A stretch of 58,775 nucleotides of DNA from Ignavibacteriota bacterium (GCA_003158475.1 PMJR01000096.1:7358-66132), one strand, 5' to 3'. Positions 17,680 through 27,206 are shown, counted from the stretch's first letter. The notes: generated from the sequence alone by a model not told the origin. A program made the numbers and translations.

Positions 17680-17708
17680 AATATACCAACGGCGGGGACG
17701 TTTGTCAA
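17680..17708 (-). promoter_or_regulatory. Near-consensus sigma-70 promoter of lon
   Basis: Reading the minus strand, TTGACA (17708-17703) is followed by exactly 17 bases and TATATT (17685-17680). This is six of six for -35 and five of six for -10. The predicted start is near 17673, giving a leader of about 50 bases. Confidence 0.8.
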
Positions 17709-17784
17709 GGTGGCGTGCGCACAGGCGGGGTGGGCATGCGTCAGTGTGGATGCAGGGGAGAACGGGAGAATGTGCACACGGAGT

Positions 17785-18660
17785 TCACCACGCGCCCGGG
17801 ACGTCTGCCTCGGCAATGTGCGCCATCAGATGCCCGCCGTCCATGGGAGCGACGGCGGCGCAGAGCGTGCGGCCACTGACCCACAGGACAACGGCCGCAC
17901 CGCCCGGGGCGATGCAGCGATGCCAACCCGTCCGGTCCAGGTCGTTCTTCGCTTCCCTGGAAAGATGCAGTGTGTCCCCCTTCATCACGGATTCACGACA
18001 GGCCTGATACAGATAAATGAACTGCAGCCCGTGTTTGTACACTACGTGCGCGAGGCGCATCCCGTGGTATTCGTTCACGGTGCCTCCGACCAGCGTGCAC
18101 TCTTTCATTGCGGGAATGAAGACCGGAAAACCGGTCTTCCCCTTAAAGTAGGCCCGCACGTACTCCGGCCGGTCTGAGACTACCTGCGGCACGATCTCAC
18201 CCTTCAGCACCGCCTCGTAGTTGGAGGCGGACTGGCGCACGACGTCGCTGCCGGAGAGGGACCCGGCGCTCTCTACACCGTCCGGGGGAGGGGCATGCCG
18301 GGAGAGTATGTAGACGATGGCGGCGAAGGAAAGGACAAATGCAACCACGGGTGTGGCCCGGGGACGACGCAGGAAGTCAGCGAACGCGCGGGCGGGGCTG
18401 GGCCCCCGGTGAACGTCACTCTCCAGCGTGCACGCGAGTATGGAGGCGAGAACGCTGTCGGGAACCCTGGCCGGATGGAGGCGGGCACGGATCAGAGCTG
18501 CAAGGCTTCGTTCTTCCTCATAGTCGTGGCGGCAGGAGGGACAGAGCCTTGCGTGTTCCTGAAATAATGCCTGATCCTTCCCGGAAAGCCGGTCGTCTAC
18601 GGCGGGCGTGATACAATGGCTGAATTCTCTGCAATTCACTGGCGGGCTTTCATCGTGCAC
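17785..18660 (-). CDS. Membrane-anchored zinc-finger anti-sigma factor
   Basis: The N-terminal region has the ZAS-type zinc motif H-A-R-L-C-P-S-C, preceded by an upstream cysteine (NCREF). One transmembrane helix follows (PVVAFVLSFAAIVYIL). The roughly 190-residue outer part contains the FTLVGG-like anti-sigma pattern (ECTLVGGTVNEYHGMRLAHVVY) and four cysteines. It sits 17 bases after the ECF sigma gene on the same strand, the usual arrangement for a cognate inhibitor that holds sigma at the membrane. GTG at 18660 is chosen for its aaggggag site; GTG at 18639 (protein starting MNCREF) is an alternative. RseP encoded at 10484 may act in its release. Confidence 0.85.
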   Translation of the reverse strand: MHDESPPVNCREFSHCITPAVDDRLSGKDQALFQEHARLCPSCRHDYEEERSLAALIRARLHPARVPDSVLASILACTLESDVHRGPSPARAFADFLRRPRATPVVAFVLSFAAIVYILSRHAPPPDGVESAGSLSGSDVVRQSASNYEAVLKGEIVPQVVSDRPEYVRAYFKGKTGFPVFIPAMKECTLVGGTVNEYHGMRLAHVVYKHGLQFIYLYQACRESVMKGDTLHLSREAKNDLDRTGWHRCIAPGGAAVVLWVSGRTLCAAVAPMDGGHLMAHIAEADVPGAW

Positions 18661-18677
18661 GCTCCCCTTCCCCGCGT

Positions 18678-19247
18678 TTACTGTTCCTGAGCAAGGCCAC
18701 GCTGGCGTGCATATTCCCTGAGCCGGCCACGGAGGAGCTTTCTCCCGCGGTGCAGCCGCGATCGGACCGTACCGAGGGGGCATTCCATGAACGTGGCAAC
18801 TTCTTCGTACGTCAATGCCTCAATGTCGCAAAGTATCACGACCGTGCGAAATTCGTCGGGGAGCGATGCGATTGCATCCGTGATCTCATCATCGAGCAGG
18901 TTGCCGAACATCGATTCCTGCAGATCATTCTGATCAGCAGCCCCTTCACCCCTGGTCGAGTACAGACTCTTGACGTCGTCGTATTCGACCTTGTCCGGCT
19001 CTCGTACTTCCTTCCTGTAGCGATTGATATACGAATTCTTCAAAATTCTGAACAACCACGCCCGGATGTTGGTTCCCTGTTCATAGGAGTCCCAGAAGCG
19101 GTAGGCTTTGAGGTAGGTTTCCTGGACAAGGTCGTCGGCATCGGAAGGGTTGTTGGACATGCGGAGAGCATAGTTGTAAAGGAGGTCCGTGTGAGGGAGC
19201 GCCTCCTTCTCAAATGACCGCTGTCTCTCGCTCGCTTGCGTCTTCAT
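18678..19247 (-). CDS. ECF (sigma-70 family group 4) sigma factor, RpoE-like
   Basis: The 189-residue protein has region 2 (DLLYNYALRMSNNPSDADDLVQETYLKAYRFWDSY, then NIRAWLFRILKNSYINRYRK) and region 4 (LPDEFRTVVILCDIEALTYEEVATFMECPLGTVRSRLHRGR, a clear helix-turn-helix). ECF factors redirect RNA polymerase to envelope or oxidative stress genes. It is followed by its anti-sigma gene and then lon. Upstream lies a sigma-70-like promoter rather than an obvious ECF promoter, so autoregulation is not evident. The regulon cannot be read from this window. Confidence 0.92.
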   Translation of the reverse strand: MKTQASERQRSFEKEALPHTDLLYNYALRMSNNPSDADDLVQETYLKAYRFWDSYEQGTNIRAWLFRILKNSYINRYRKEVREPDKVEYDDVKSLYSTRGEGAADQNDLQESMFGNLLDDEITDAIASLPDEFRTVVILCDIEALTYEEVATFMECPLGTVRSRLHRGRKLLRGRLREYARQRGLAQEQ

Positions 19248-19296
19248 CGGATTTCGCCGGTCGACCTTGGATGGGGTAAGAACAGTCCACGGGAGT

Positions 19297-19325
19297 AAAA
19301 TACGACGCTTTCAGTCCAGGTTCAA
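19297..19325 (-). promoter_or_regulatory. Candidate sigma-70 promoter of the ECF sigma gene
   Basis: On the minus strand TTGAAC (19325-19320), a 17-base spacer and TATTTT (19302-19297) match the housekeeping consensus at four of six in each box. It lies 50 bases before the ATG in the only sizeable gap of this gene row. Confidence 0.5.
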
Positions 19326-19350
19326 CTTTCAGCCGGTCGTTCCGCCTCCT

Positions 19351-20553
19351 CTAGTGAAAGGTCGGTGCAAAATGAATCTGCAGCGCATCAGTGATCCGGG
19401 CCAGGGGAAGCACGGCATCGACGACGACGTATGCGGCGCTCAATCGCCTCCCGCTGCCGTCTAGTTCCTCCAGTGCCCCGTGGAGACTGAGATCGCCGAT
19501 TTCGCTACACCGTACAGAGAGAGCCGCCGCTTTGTCACCCCTCTTGTGCGGGGGGGGGTCGTACATCAATCCGATGTCCGCACGGGCCGACCAGCCACCC
19601 GATCCATTGTGCAGTTCGACGCCGCGAATGATGATGTCATACATCATCCTGCCGTTGGGGAGAAGCTGCCGGTACCAGTCCATCTCGGTGTCCTGGTACG
19701 ACCCGTCACCGATCGCCCGGATTGCGGTGAGAAGCGCAATGTAATTCAGTTTCCGGATGAAGAGCTTGTCGGGGTCACCCGGCCAGTGCCCCGACTCGAT
19801 CAGAACCGTGCTGGTTCCCCACGACTGCATATTGTCGCCGAACGCGCGCGGCTCGTAGGCGTCGTCGTACGTTGCGATGTGGCCGCCGACGAACTGGCTG
19901 AGCGCGCGCGTGATAAGCGCGCCGATTCTCATGGCACGAAGCCTGACGGGAGGCGTGGAACGCTTCTCATCCAGCGCGGGTGCAAGGAGAGAAAGCGCGG
20001 CCACTTTCGGGGTGACTCCGACGGAGGAGAGACCCTGGTCGTGGAGATTGAAGCCGTAGGCGGGCTTCAGCCGTCGTTGTGCTTCACGCAACAGCCGCGC
20101 CTCCGGAGTGACGAGCATTCGCGCATCCCTGTTCATGTCGATCTGAACCGATGTCTGACGTTGGATGCGTTCAGCGCCGTCGGGGTTTACCATCGGGATC
20201 ACGAACACAGATGTCTGTTCGAGCATTTCCGAGACCCAGCTTTCCTTCCCCTTGTCTTCGACCAGCATGTTGAACAAATCCATCAGCGCGAGCGTCGCCG
20301 TGGATTCGTCCCCGTGCATCTGTGACCAGAGGAGAATCTTCTTTTCTCCGTGACCGAACGAAATCTGGTAAATGCTCCGTCCCTCGACGGATTTTCCCAG
20401 CTCACTCATGGAAAAGAGACTGTTGCCCCGGCTCACCAGTTCCCTCATCTCCGCGACAATTTCCCGATGGCAACAATTGGCCGGTCGCAGGTAGAAGAGC
20501 CTGTACTGCTCATACGTCGAAAAGAGATATGTTGCCAGCGCGTTGGGCGTCAT
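19351..20553 (-). CDS. M14-family zinc carboxypeptidase
   Basis: The start ATG at 20553 overlaps the context of the upstream stop (20558) and follows tgaaagc; the longer frame upstream is antisense-like sequence inside the DUF4175 gene. The 400 residues show the M14 zinc ligands H80-x-x-E83 (SQMHGDES), NPDGxE and the substrate-binding N141-R142, the third ligand His171 (FNLHDQG), and the catalytic glutamate Glu253 (STVLIESGHW). M14 enzymes remove C-terminal residues from peptides or act on peptidoglycan stems. No signal peptide is visible, so a cytoplasmic location is possible. The C-terminal 100 residues are an extra domain that I do not recognise. Confidence 0.85.
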   Translation of the reverse strand: MTPNALATYLFSTYEQYRLFYLRPANCCHREIVAEMRELVSRGNSLFSMSELGKSVEGRSIYQISFGHGEKKILLWSQMHGDESTATLALMDLFNMLVEDKGKESWVSEMLEQTSVFVIPMVNPDGAERIQRQTSVQIDMNRDARMLVTPEARLLREAQRRLKPAYGFNLHDQGLSSVGVTPKVAALSLLAPALDEKRSTPPVRLRAMRIGALITRALSQFVGGHIATYDDAYEPRAFGDNMQSWGTSTVLIESGHWPGDPDKLFIRKLNYIALLTAIRAIGDGSYQDTEMDWYRQLLPNGRMMYDIIIRGVELHNGSGGWSARADIGLMYDPPPHKRGDKAAALSVRCSEIGDLSLHGALEELDGSGRRLSAAYVVVDAVLPLARITDALQIHFAPTFH

Positions 20554-20557
20554 GCTT

Positions 20558-23500
20558 TCATCGGGCGTGAGGTTCGGACTGCTCGAGGATTTCAAAATAT
20601 CGCTTGATGAGATCCTCGTATTCCCGGGCGTACCCCTCTTCCAGCGCCTTCTGCATATCCCTGCGCAGCCTGCTCCTTCCCTGGATCGTCGTGAGATCGA
20701 TGGAGGCGGGACTTTCCCGCAGCATGTCCTGCCCCGCCGTGGATGTTCGCTTTTTCTCGTAGTCGCGTTCCCGCGTGGATCGCTGCGCGTCAAGGAGCCG
20801 GGAGAGAATACGGTCTTCTTTCCTGGCGGTTTCCGGATTGAAGTTCCCCGTCGTCAGGTCCGTTTGCACTTCCACCATCTCGCGCGCGGCCTGGTTCAGG
20901 TCCCCCATGAGTTTTTTCAGGTCGCCGGCCGCCGCCGCTTCACGCGCAAGCTGCTCCAGCGATTTCCTCACCATCCCCTGCTCTCCTGCCAGCCTCGACA
21001 TTTCGGCCGCCTGCGCCGGGGTCATCGCCCCGAGATTCCTCGAGGCATTGTTGATCCCCCCCTGCTGCGATGAGAGCCGCTGGAGCCGCTGCATCAATCC
21101 CGCCATACCCATCCCCTGCCCCCCTCCCTGCTGCATCGCATTCATCGAATCCTCGACCCTCTGCGCCGCCTCATTCAGCGAACCCATGGCATCGGTCTGC
21201 TGCGCTGATGCCGCCGACCGGTTCCGCTGCGCGAGAGAGCGCATGGCGTCATTCATGTCGCGCAACGCGTCCCCGATGGACTTTCCCATTTCGGGGGTCA
21301 CCCCGAATGTTTTCTCGGAAAGCGCCGCGAGCTGGTCCGCCACCATGCCGAGATCGCGCATCACGTCCATCTGTCCTTCTTCATTGTCCCGGAACCGCCG
21401 GCTGTTCGGCTCCAGGCTTTCTGACTCGTTTTTGAGCGCCTCTTCCCTCCGGGAGAGGTCCAGGAGATCGCGCATCGACCGGCGCATGGCGTTGAGAATC
21501 TGGCGTTGCTGGTTCTGTCGCATCTCCTGCTGCATTTTCTGCAGGTGGTCGCCGAGCTTCGCCATCGACGAGAGCGCCTGCTTCTGACCGCGGGACGCCT
21601 GCCGCGGCTGCATGTGCTCCATGTCCCGGGAGATCTGTTCCATGCGCTCGTCCAGGCTGTCCCGGCTCATTTCCTGCTGCGCGTTTTCGAGTTCACCCAA
21701 TGGCATCTCGGCGGGGAATTCCTCCATCTTCTTCTGGAGATCTTTCATCTGCGTTTTGAGAGCATCAAGATGCTCTTGTACTTCTTTCTGTTCCCGCTGC
21801 AGTTGTTCCATCCTGGCCTGATCGCCGGCGCGGGCATTCTCGGTGTTCTCCCTCAGGGCATCCTGCTGCTTGACCATCTGTTCCGTCCGCCGCACGGCCT
21901 CGTCGACCTTCTGTTCGATCTGAATTCTCCTGAGCAGGCTGAGCGTCCGCTCGATGCTTTTGCGGAAGGTCTCTTCGGAAAGACTGAATTGCTGCATCGC
22001 CTGCCGGAGTGCTTCGGGACTCATCTGCTGCATGGCCTGCTGGAGCTGTTTCATTGCCTCGGCAAACTCAGGCGACGACATCTGGGCCATCAGCTGCTGA
22101 AGCTCCTGATACTTGTCGAGCGTCTCTTTGGAGAGCACACGGTTCCTGGAGAGATCCTCGGCCATCCTGTCGACAGCCGTCTTGACCGAGTCCATCTTTG
22201 TCCGGACTTCGTCGTATTTCTTGAGAAGCTCACCTGCTTTCTGGCGGTCCTGCCATTCCATCTTGTCGGCGGAAGTCCGCAGGGACTGTGTCAGCTCCTC
22301 CATCTCCCTTCGCGCTTCTTTTGCCTGCTTCAGGGCGTCCTGCATCCCTTCGATGCTGGCTTCATGCCCCTTGTCGGCCTGCGCGAACACTTCGTCCATC
22401 GACGGGAGGCGAAGAGAGTAGATTTCGCTGATGGCTGATTTCGGGCCGGAGATTATGTCGTTGTCGAATACTTCGACGAAATAGCTGACGACATCCTCGG
22501 GCACCAGATGAAGGCCTGCGACGGACCACCGGTAGGCCACAAGGGCCCCTAAGGTCGCCCCCGGGGGGAGTGGGAGCGGAACATATGTGAACGTCTGTGC
22601 GGGTTCCTCGTATTTTGATTGCACGAGTTTGTAGCCGAGGCGCACGCTGCTGAACCCGTAGTCGTCGGCGATCTTCGCCAGGAGATTGACGGGAGTTGTG
22701 TCGGTGAGGTCGAGGTTCTCTCCCGGCGCGAGAAGGGTGACCGTGGGAAAAGCGTCGGGAATGATTTTCAGAGAGTATTCCACCGGGTCGATGCTCCCGG
22801 TCCCGGTGCTGTCCCGCAGGTCGATGTGATAAGATCGTTCCTTCATCAGGACGAGCGTGCCGTGCGCTTTCTTCGCCGTGATTTCGAGCGGGAGCACCGC
22901 GCTGTCGCTCAGGGAGATCTGTCCCGTTTTCAGAACCTTGTTTGCCTCGATGTCGAACCGGATCCTCGCCCCCCGCAGGGCGGCAACTTCCCCCACGTTA
23001 TCATCCTGCTGACGCTCCGGAAGCCTGCTATAGGCCGGCGGTGTCACAGCGACGCGCAGCACTCTGACGAGCGGCCGGTCCATCACCGTGAGTGTATAGT
23101 CATCCCCGCGGACCCCCCGGGCATGGACGTAGTACTCCGTTGTTTCGGTAAGCGATGCGAACTGGTGGCGGAACTGGCCGGCGGCGTCCGCCCGGAGGAC
23201 CCTCTCTTCGTAGTAGAGGTCCCCCCGCCTGCGGTATGCGATCGTGATCTCGCCGGGGGTTTCCCCGATGACGCGCACGCGGACCGGAATGGTCTCTCCC
23301 TTGACGAGTTCGCGCGACCCGGGCTCGACGACAAACCGGAACTGGGGCGGCAAAGCGTACGCTTCGCTCCAATGGAGGAGACGGTCCGCGGCACCGAAGA
23401 AGGCGGTTGGGAAGAGGGCGAACACGAGAACGCCGGAGAGAGTGCAGACAAGGAGGAACCGGCCCATGCGCCGCGAGCCTGCACGGTCGACCGTCGATGT

Positions 23501-23944
23501 GAAGTCGATCCCTTCGCAGTCATCGCGGAGGTCTGCAAGCGAGGCTTCGATGAGGTCGCCGGAGTACAGGCGCCGGGTGTCCCCGTCCGCGACGAGCTGC
23601 AGCGCGTTCACGAGGCGGTCGTTCACACGGGGAATGGCACGGCCCACTTCGCGGGCGGTCTCCAGGTCGTCTTTCCCGGAAAGCACACCCGCAAGCCGCC
23701 CGAGTGGCCGGCCGATCCGCATCAGAAAGAGGATGACGGCAATGAGGAGAAGCAGCCAGAAAAGAATCGTCCGGCCCGCCACCCCGAAGTTGAACAGTTC
23801 CTCACCGATGAGCGCGAGGAGGAGAGCACCCAGAAAGACGGAACCGGAGAAGGCGGCGCCATGGATGATGCCGGCAATGTCCTGTTTCTTGCGCACGGCT
23901 CCCAGGCGCTCTTGAAACTCCGTATGAATGCCGGTCGTGTCCAC
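20558..23944 (-). CDS. DUF4175 family large membrane protein
   Basis: The 1128-residue protein has two transmembrane helices near residues 26-50 and 54-77, a third near 158-180, then a beta-rich periplasmic part and from about residue 530 a very long glutamine-, methionine- and charge-rich coiled coil (repeats such as QMSPEALRQAMQQF, EQLQREQKEVQEHL). This architecture is DUF4175, of unknown function. In several phyla related proteins sit with DUF4159 proteins and sometimes MoxR/VWA genes. Here DUF4159 is nine bases upstream and the M14 peptidase directly downstream; no MoxR or VWA gene is in the window. A membrane-tethered scaffold is a reasonable inference. Confidence 0.8.
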   Translation of the reverse strand: MDTTGIHTEFQERLGAVRKKQDIAGIIHGAAFSGSVFLGALLLALIGEELFNFGVAGRTILFWLLLLIAVILFLMRIGRPLGRLAGVLSGKDDLETAREVGRAIPRVNDRLVNALQLVADGDTRRLYSGDLIEASLADLRDDCEGIDFTSTVDRAGSRRMGRFLLVCTLSGVLVFALFPTAFFGAADRLLHWSEAYALPPQFRFVVEPGSRELVKGETIPVRVRVIGETPGEITIAYRRRGDLYYEERVLRADAAGQFRHQFASLTETTEYYVHARGVRGDDYTLTVMDRPLVRVLRVAVTPPAYSRLPERQQDDNVGEVAALRGARIRFDIEANKVLKTGQISLSDSAVLPLEITAKKAHGTLVLMKERSYHIDLRDSTGTGSIDPVEYSLKIIPDAFPTVTLLAPGENLDLTDTTPVNLLAKIADDYGFSSVRLGYKLVQSKYEEPAQTFTYVPLPLPPGATLGALVAYRWSVAGLHLVPEDVVSYFVEVFDNDIISGPKSAISEIYSLRLPSMDEVFAQADKGHEASIEGMQDALKQAKEARREMEELTQSLRTSADKMEWQDRQKAGELLKKYDEVRTKMDSVKTAVDRMAEDLSRNRVLSKETLDKYQELQQLMAQMSSPEFAEAMKQLQQAMQQMSPEALRQAMQQFSLSEETFRKSIERTLSLLRRIQIEQKVDEAVRRTEQMVKQQDALRENTENARAGDQARMEQLQREQKEVQEHLDALKTQMKDLQKKMEEFPAEMPLGELENAQQEMSRDSLDERMEQISRDMEHMQPRQASRGQKQALSSMAKLGDHLQKMQQEMRQNQQRQILNAMRRSMRDLLDLSRREEALKNESESLEPNSRRFRDNEEGQMDVMRDLGMVADQLAALSEKTFGVTPEMGKSIGDALRDMNDAMRSLAQRNRSAASAQQTDAMGSLNEAAQRVEDSMNAMQQGGGQGMGMAGLMQRLQRLSSQQGGINNASRNLGAMTPAQAAEMSRLAGEQGMVRKSLEQLAREAAAAGDLKKLMGDLNQAAREMVEVQTDLTTGNFNPETARKEDRILSRLLDAQRSTRERDYEKKRTSTAGQDMLRESPASIDLTTIQGRSRLRRDMQKALEEGYAREYEDLIKRYFEILEQSEPHAR

Positions 23945-23953
23945 ACCGTCCCC

Positions 23954-24625
23954 CTAGTGGGTCAACACCCAGACGACAAGATTGGTCCCGAAACGGAGGG
24001 CCTCCTGGCGCTTTTCCTCCGGATCGCCGTGCACCTCGGCATCCGCCCAGCCGTCGCTGGGATTGGATTCATAGGTGTAGTAGAGAACAAGCCGTCCGTG
24101 CAGGAATATCCCGAATCCCTGCGGTGCTTTTCCGTCGTGCTCGTGCGTTTTCGGGAGGCCGGCGGGGAACTCAAACTGGCAGTGGTAGAGCCCGTAGGAG
24201 AACGGGATCTCAACGAGGTCCTCCCCGGGGAATACCTTTTTTATCTCGCGACGGAACGGTTTGTTCATCCCGTAATCGTCGTCGGCGTACAGAAATCCTC
24301 CGTTTTCCAGGTATGCCCTGAGCCGCCGCGCTTCCGATTCCGAGAACGCGATGTTGCCGTGCCCGGTCATGAAGAGGAACGGGTGTGAGAAGAGAGCGTC
24401 GTCTGCGATATCGACGAACTGGTAACGAGGATCCGTATCGATCCCTGTGACACGGTGGACGAACGTCAGGAGGTTGACTTCAGAGGAGGGATCATTGTAC
24501 CAATCGCCGCCTCCGGCGTATTTCAGCCGCGTGATGGCGAAGGCACTCGTGGGAATTCCGGACTGGGCAAAGGCCGCCCCCGTCCCAAGGAGCAGGGCAA
24601 GCAACAGGTGCTGCACATTTTTCAT
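23954..24625 (-). CDS. Secreted DUF4159 protein
   Basis: Residues 1-20 are a signal peptide (MKNVQHLLLALLLGTGAAFAQ). The mature 200 residues match the DUF4159 pattern: TRLKYAGGGDWYNDPSS, PFLFMTGHGN, RLRAYLENGGFLYADD, and FHCQ/YHC near the end of the core. The fold is thought to be amidotransferase-like (flavodoxin-type), though no catalytic cysteine is evident. It is the first gene of a run with DUF4175 and the M14 peptidase. A candidate promoter lies so close to the ATG that the mRNA might be leaderless. Confidence 0.82.
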   Translation of the reverse strand: MKNVQHLLLALLLGTGAAFAQSGIPTSAFAITRLKYAGGGDWYNDPSSEVNLLTFVHRVTGIDTDPRYQFVDIADDALFSHPFLFMTGHGNIAFSESEARRLRAYLENGGFLYADDDYGMNKPFRREIKKVFPGEDLVEIPFSYGLYHCQFEFPAGLPKTHEHDGKAPQGFGIFLHGRLVLYYTYESNPSDGWADAEVHGDPEEKRQEALRFGTNLVVWVLTH

Positions 24626-24631
24626 GCAGCC

Positions 24632-24660
24632 AATCTATCAAAAGAGGGGAGAAGAATCAA
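24632..24660 (-). promoter_or_regulatory. Candidate promoter of the DUF4159-DUF4175 unit
   Basis: On the minus strand TTGATT (24660-24655), 17 bases, TAGATT (24637-24632), each four to five of six to consensus. Only six bases separate the -10 box from the ATG, implying a leaderless or nearly leaderless transcript if real. Confidence 0.4.
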
Positions 24661-24706
24661 CCGCGCCCCCGCCCGTCGGATGCGCCCGCCGCTTCCGGGA
24701 TAGTTA

Positions 24707-25885
24707 TCAATCCATGATCTTGCGCAGGAACGCGGGTTTTTCCGGATCCGACTTGTCGATTTTTTCCCTGTTACCTTCCTGCTCCGTGCGGTAGTGCGTC
24801 ATGGGAATGTCAACACCCCGGCGGACATATGCCGGCTCGTCGTATTTCTGGAGCTCGGAGACGCCCGACGGAATCTTTTCGACAGTCTTTGCCACCCTGG
24901 GCATCCGGGCGACCGATGGCGAACTGCCGCGACGATTGAATCCTGTGGCAATGACGGTCACCATCACTTCGTTCTCTACGTTCCCGTCGATGACGGCACC
25001 GAGTATGACGTTCGCATCTTCCCCCGCGGCTTCGCGAATGATTTCCGTCGCCTCATCGACCTCCACCAGCGTCATGTTCGAACCGCCGGTGATGTTCACG
25101 AGTACTCCCTGGGCCCCGGAGATGGAGACATCTTCGAGCAAGGGACTCGAGATGGCGAGGTGTGCCGCCTCGACAGCGCGGTTCTCCCCCGTGGCGATCC
25201 CCGAACCCATGACCGCGTCTCCCATCTCCCGCATCACGGTGCGCACGTCGGCAAAGTCGACGTTGATCAGCCCCGGGACCGTGATGAGCTCCGAGATCCC
25301 TCTGGTGGCACCGTACAGGACCTGGTTGGCGATGTCGAAGGCTTCCTTCAGGGGGGTGTTCCTGTCCACGATCGAGAGGAGCTTCTGGTTGGGAATCACA
25401 ATCAGCGTGTCCACCTGCTTTTTCAGCTCCTCCAGCCCGGTCTCCGCCTGCGCGGCACGCTTCTTCCCCTCGCAGTTGAACGGCCGCGTGACAATCCCGA
25501 CGACGAGCGCGCCGAGGCTCTTGGCGATGTTGGCAACCATGGGGGCTCCGCCCGTCCCCGTCCCTCCGCCCATACCGGCGGTGATGAATACCATGTCGCT
25601 TCCCTGGAGGGCACGCGTTATCTCGTCCCGGTCTTCTTCGGCCGCCCTGTGGCCGATCGAGGGATCCGCTCCCGCCCCCAGTCCCCGGGTCAGGTTCTTC
25701 CCGATCTGGATCTTGTTCGAGGCGAGGTTACGCTCCAGCGCCTGGAGGTCAGTATTGATTGCAAAGAAGTCGACTCCGTGGAGTCCTTTGTCGATCATGC
25801 TGTTGATCGCATTTCCCCCACCGCCTCCGACTCCCACAACGCGAATTTTTGCGCCACGATCGAGACCATTGTCGAGTTCGATCAC
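24707..25885 (-). CDS. ftsZ: Cell division protein FtsZ
   Basis: FtsZ is the tubulin-like GTPase of the division ring. The nucleotide sites GVGGGGGNA and GMGGGTGTG and the T7 loop region ([10 protein letters not shown]) are present. The C-terminal peptide that binds FtsA ends PAFLRKIMD, after a linker rich in charged residues. The start is GTG at 25885, seven to eight bases after aaaggagga; the longer frame to 25954 overlaps that site. It is the last gene of the dcw cluster, 55 bases after ftsA. Confidence 0.97.
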   Translation of the reverse strand: MIELDNGLDRGAKIRVVGVGGGGGNAINSMIDKGLHGVDFFAINTDLQALERNLASNKIQIGKNLTRGLGAGADPSIGHRAAEEDRDEITRALQGSDMVFITAGMGGGTGTGGAPMVANIAKSLGALVVGIVTRPFNCEGKKRAAQAETGLEELKKQVDTLIVIPNQKLLSIVDRNTPLKEAFDIANQVLYGATRGISELITVPGLINVDFADVRTVMREMGDAVMGSGIATGENRAVEAAHLAISSPLLEDVSISGAQGVLVNITGGSNMTLVEVDEATEIIREAAGEDANVILGAVIDGNVENEVMVTVIATGFNRRGSSPSVARMPRVAKTVEKIPSGVSELQKYDEPAYVRRGVDIPMTHYRTEQEGNREKIDKSDPEKPAFLRKIMD

Positions 25886-25940
25886 CGGATGTTCCTCCTT
25901 TGTTGAATGAGACAAACCTTGTGCGTTCCGCTCCGGACGT

Positions 25941-27176
25941 TCAGAGCTGGTCAAACCATTCTTTCATCTTGTGCGCCATGCGCGTCATCGACTTGTCCTT
26001 TTTTCCGGCCTGCGCGGGCGCCGGCACCCTGTCGCGAAACTTGATCCCGTGGTAGACGAGCCCGACGGCGGTGGAATACGCCGGGTTCTCGATTTCACGG
26101 ACGAGCCCGCCGGAGAACCCCGTCGGGATGCCGATTTTCACCGGCATGCCGAGTACCTCCTTCGCGAGCTCGGCCGTCCCCTTGATGAGGGCCCCGCCGC
26201 CTGTGAGCACCACACCCCCGGAAAGGTGTTTTGAGTATCCCGAGCGCTTGATCTCGAGCGCGGCGATCTCCAGGATCTCCTCCATGCGCGGCTGGATTAT
26301 CTGCGCGAGGAGCTTCTTGTCGATCTCGATCGGGGCGCGGCCTCCCACCCCGGGGAGGACGATCGGTTCGTTGTCGACGACCGCCGGGACATAGGCAAAC
26401 CCGTGCTCTTTTTTCAGTTTCTCGGCCTGTTCGTTCAGTATGCCGAGCGCCTTCCTGATATCGTCTGTGACTTTCTTGCCGGCGATGCCGATGACCGCGG
26501 TGTGGCGGATTGTCCGTTCTTCAAAGACCGCCAGGTCGGTCGTGCCCCCGCCGATGTCGAGGAGGGCGATCCCCACTTCCTTCTCCTCGTCGTCGAGCAC
26601 GGCGTAACTCGAAGCAAGGGGTTCGAGTACCATGTCGCTCACCTCGAGGCCCGCCCGCTGGACACATTTATATATGTTCTGGGCGGCGCTGACGAGGCCG
26701 GTGATGATGTGCACGTTGGCCTCCATACGGACCCCCGCCATCCCCAGAGGATCGTAGACACCGTCCTGGCCGTCGACGATGAACTCCTGCGGGATGACGT
26801 GAATGATTTTTCTGTCGGAGGGGAGAGCCACGCGCTTGGTGTCCTCTATCAGCCTGTCGATGTCCGCCTGAGTCACTTCGTGGTCGGCGCCGCTTATGCC
26901 GATCACGCCGCGACTCTGGAAGCTCTGGATGTGGTCTCCGGCGATGCCGACAATCACCGACTTGATCATGACCCCCGAGGAGGCCTGCGCTTCCTGCACG
27001 GCCGTGACGATCGAGTTTGTCGTGCGGTCGATGTGGGTCACGACCCCCCGCGTCATCCCGTCCGAAACTGCACGGCCGACACCCAGAATGTTCATGCGAC
27101 CGTGCTCATCGGTGCCTGCGACGACAGCACAGACTTTGGTCGTTCCGATGTCGAGACCCACAATGATATTGTCCAT
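25941..27176 (-). CDS. ftsA: Cell division protein FtsA
   Basis: FtsA is the actin-like ATPase that ties FtsZ to the membrane. The 411 residues show the phosphate-1 motif [14 protein letters not shown], phosphate-2 [15 protein letters not shown] and the adenosine motif [12 protein letters not shown]. The C-terminal amphipathic helix ([15 protein letters not shown]) is the membrane-targeting sequence. It follows ftsQ by 30 bases. Confidence 0.97.
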   Translation of the reverse strand: MDNIIVGLDIGTTKVCAVVAGTDEHGRMNILGVGRAVSDGMTRGVVTHIDRTTNSIVTAVQEAQASSGVMIKSVIVGIAGDHIQSFQSRGVIGISGADHEVTQADIDRLIEDTKRVALPSDRKIIHVIPQEFIVDGQDGVYDPLGMAGVRMEANVHIITGLVSAAQNIYKCVQRAGLEVSDMVLEPLASSYAVLDDEEKEVGIALLDIGGGTTDLAVFEERTIRHTAVIGIAGKKVTDDIRKALGILNEQAEKLKKEHGFAYVPAVVDNEPIVLPGVGGRAPIEIDKKLLAQIIQPRMEEILEIAALEIKRSGYSKHLSGGVVLTGGGALIKGTAELAKEVLGMPVKIGIPTGFSGGLVREIENPAYSTAVGLVYHGIKFRDRVPAPAQAGKKDKSMTRMAHKMKEWFDQL

Positions 27177-27206
27177 GACTGTTTCCTGTGTGGAAGTGAA
27201 ATGCGT

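Noticed and set aside
17624-17689. Longer Lon start at TTG 17689
   Set aside because: The codon overlaps the -10 box, and the added residues are encoded by the inverted repeat; they do not resemble Lon.
22619-24388. Long plus-strand open frame of 589 codons
   Set aside because: It is antisense to DUF4175 and DUF4159, has a biased composition and no recognisable domain. Similar long shadows lie opposite murC, ftsZ and ftsA.
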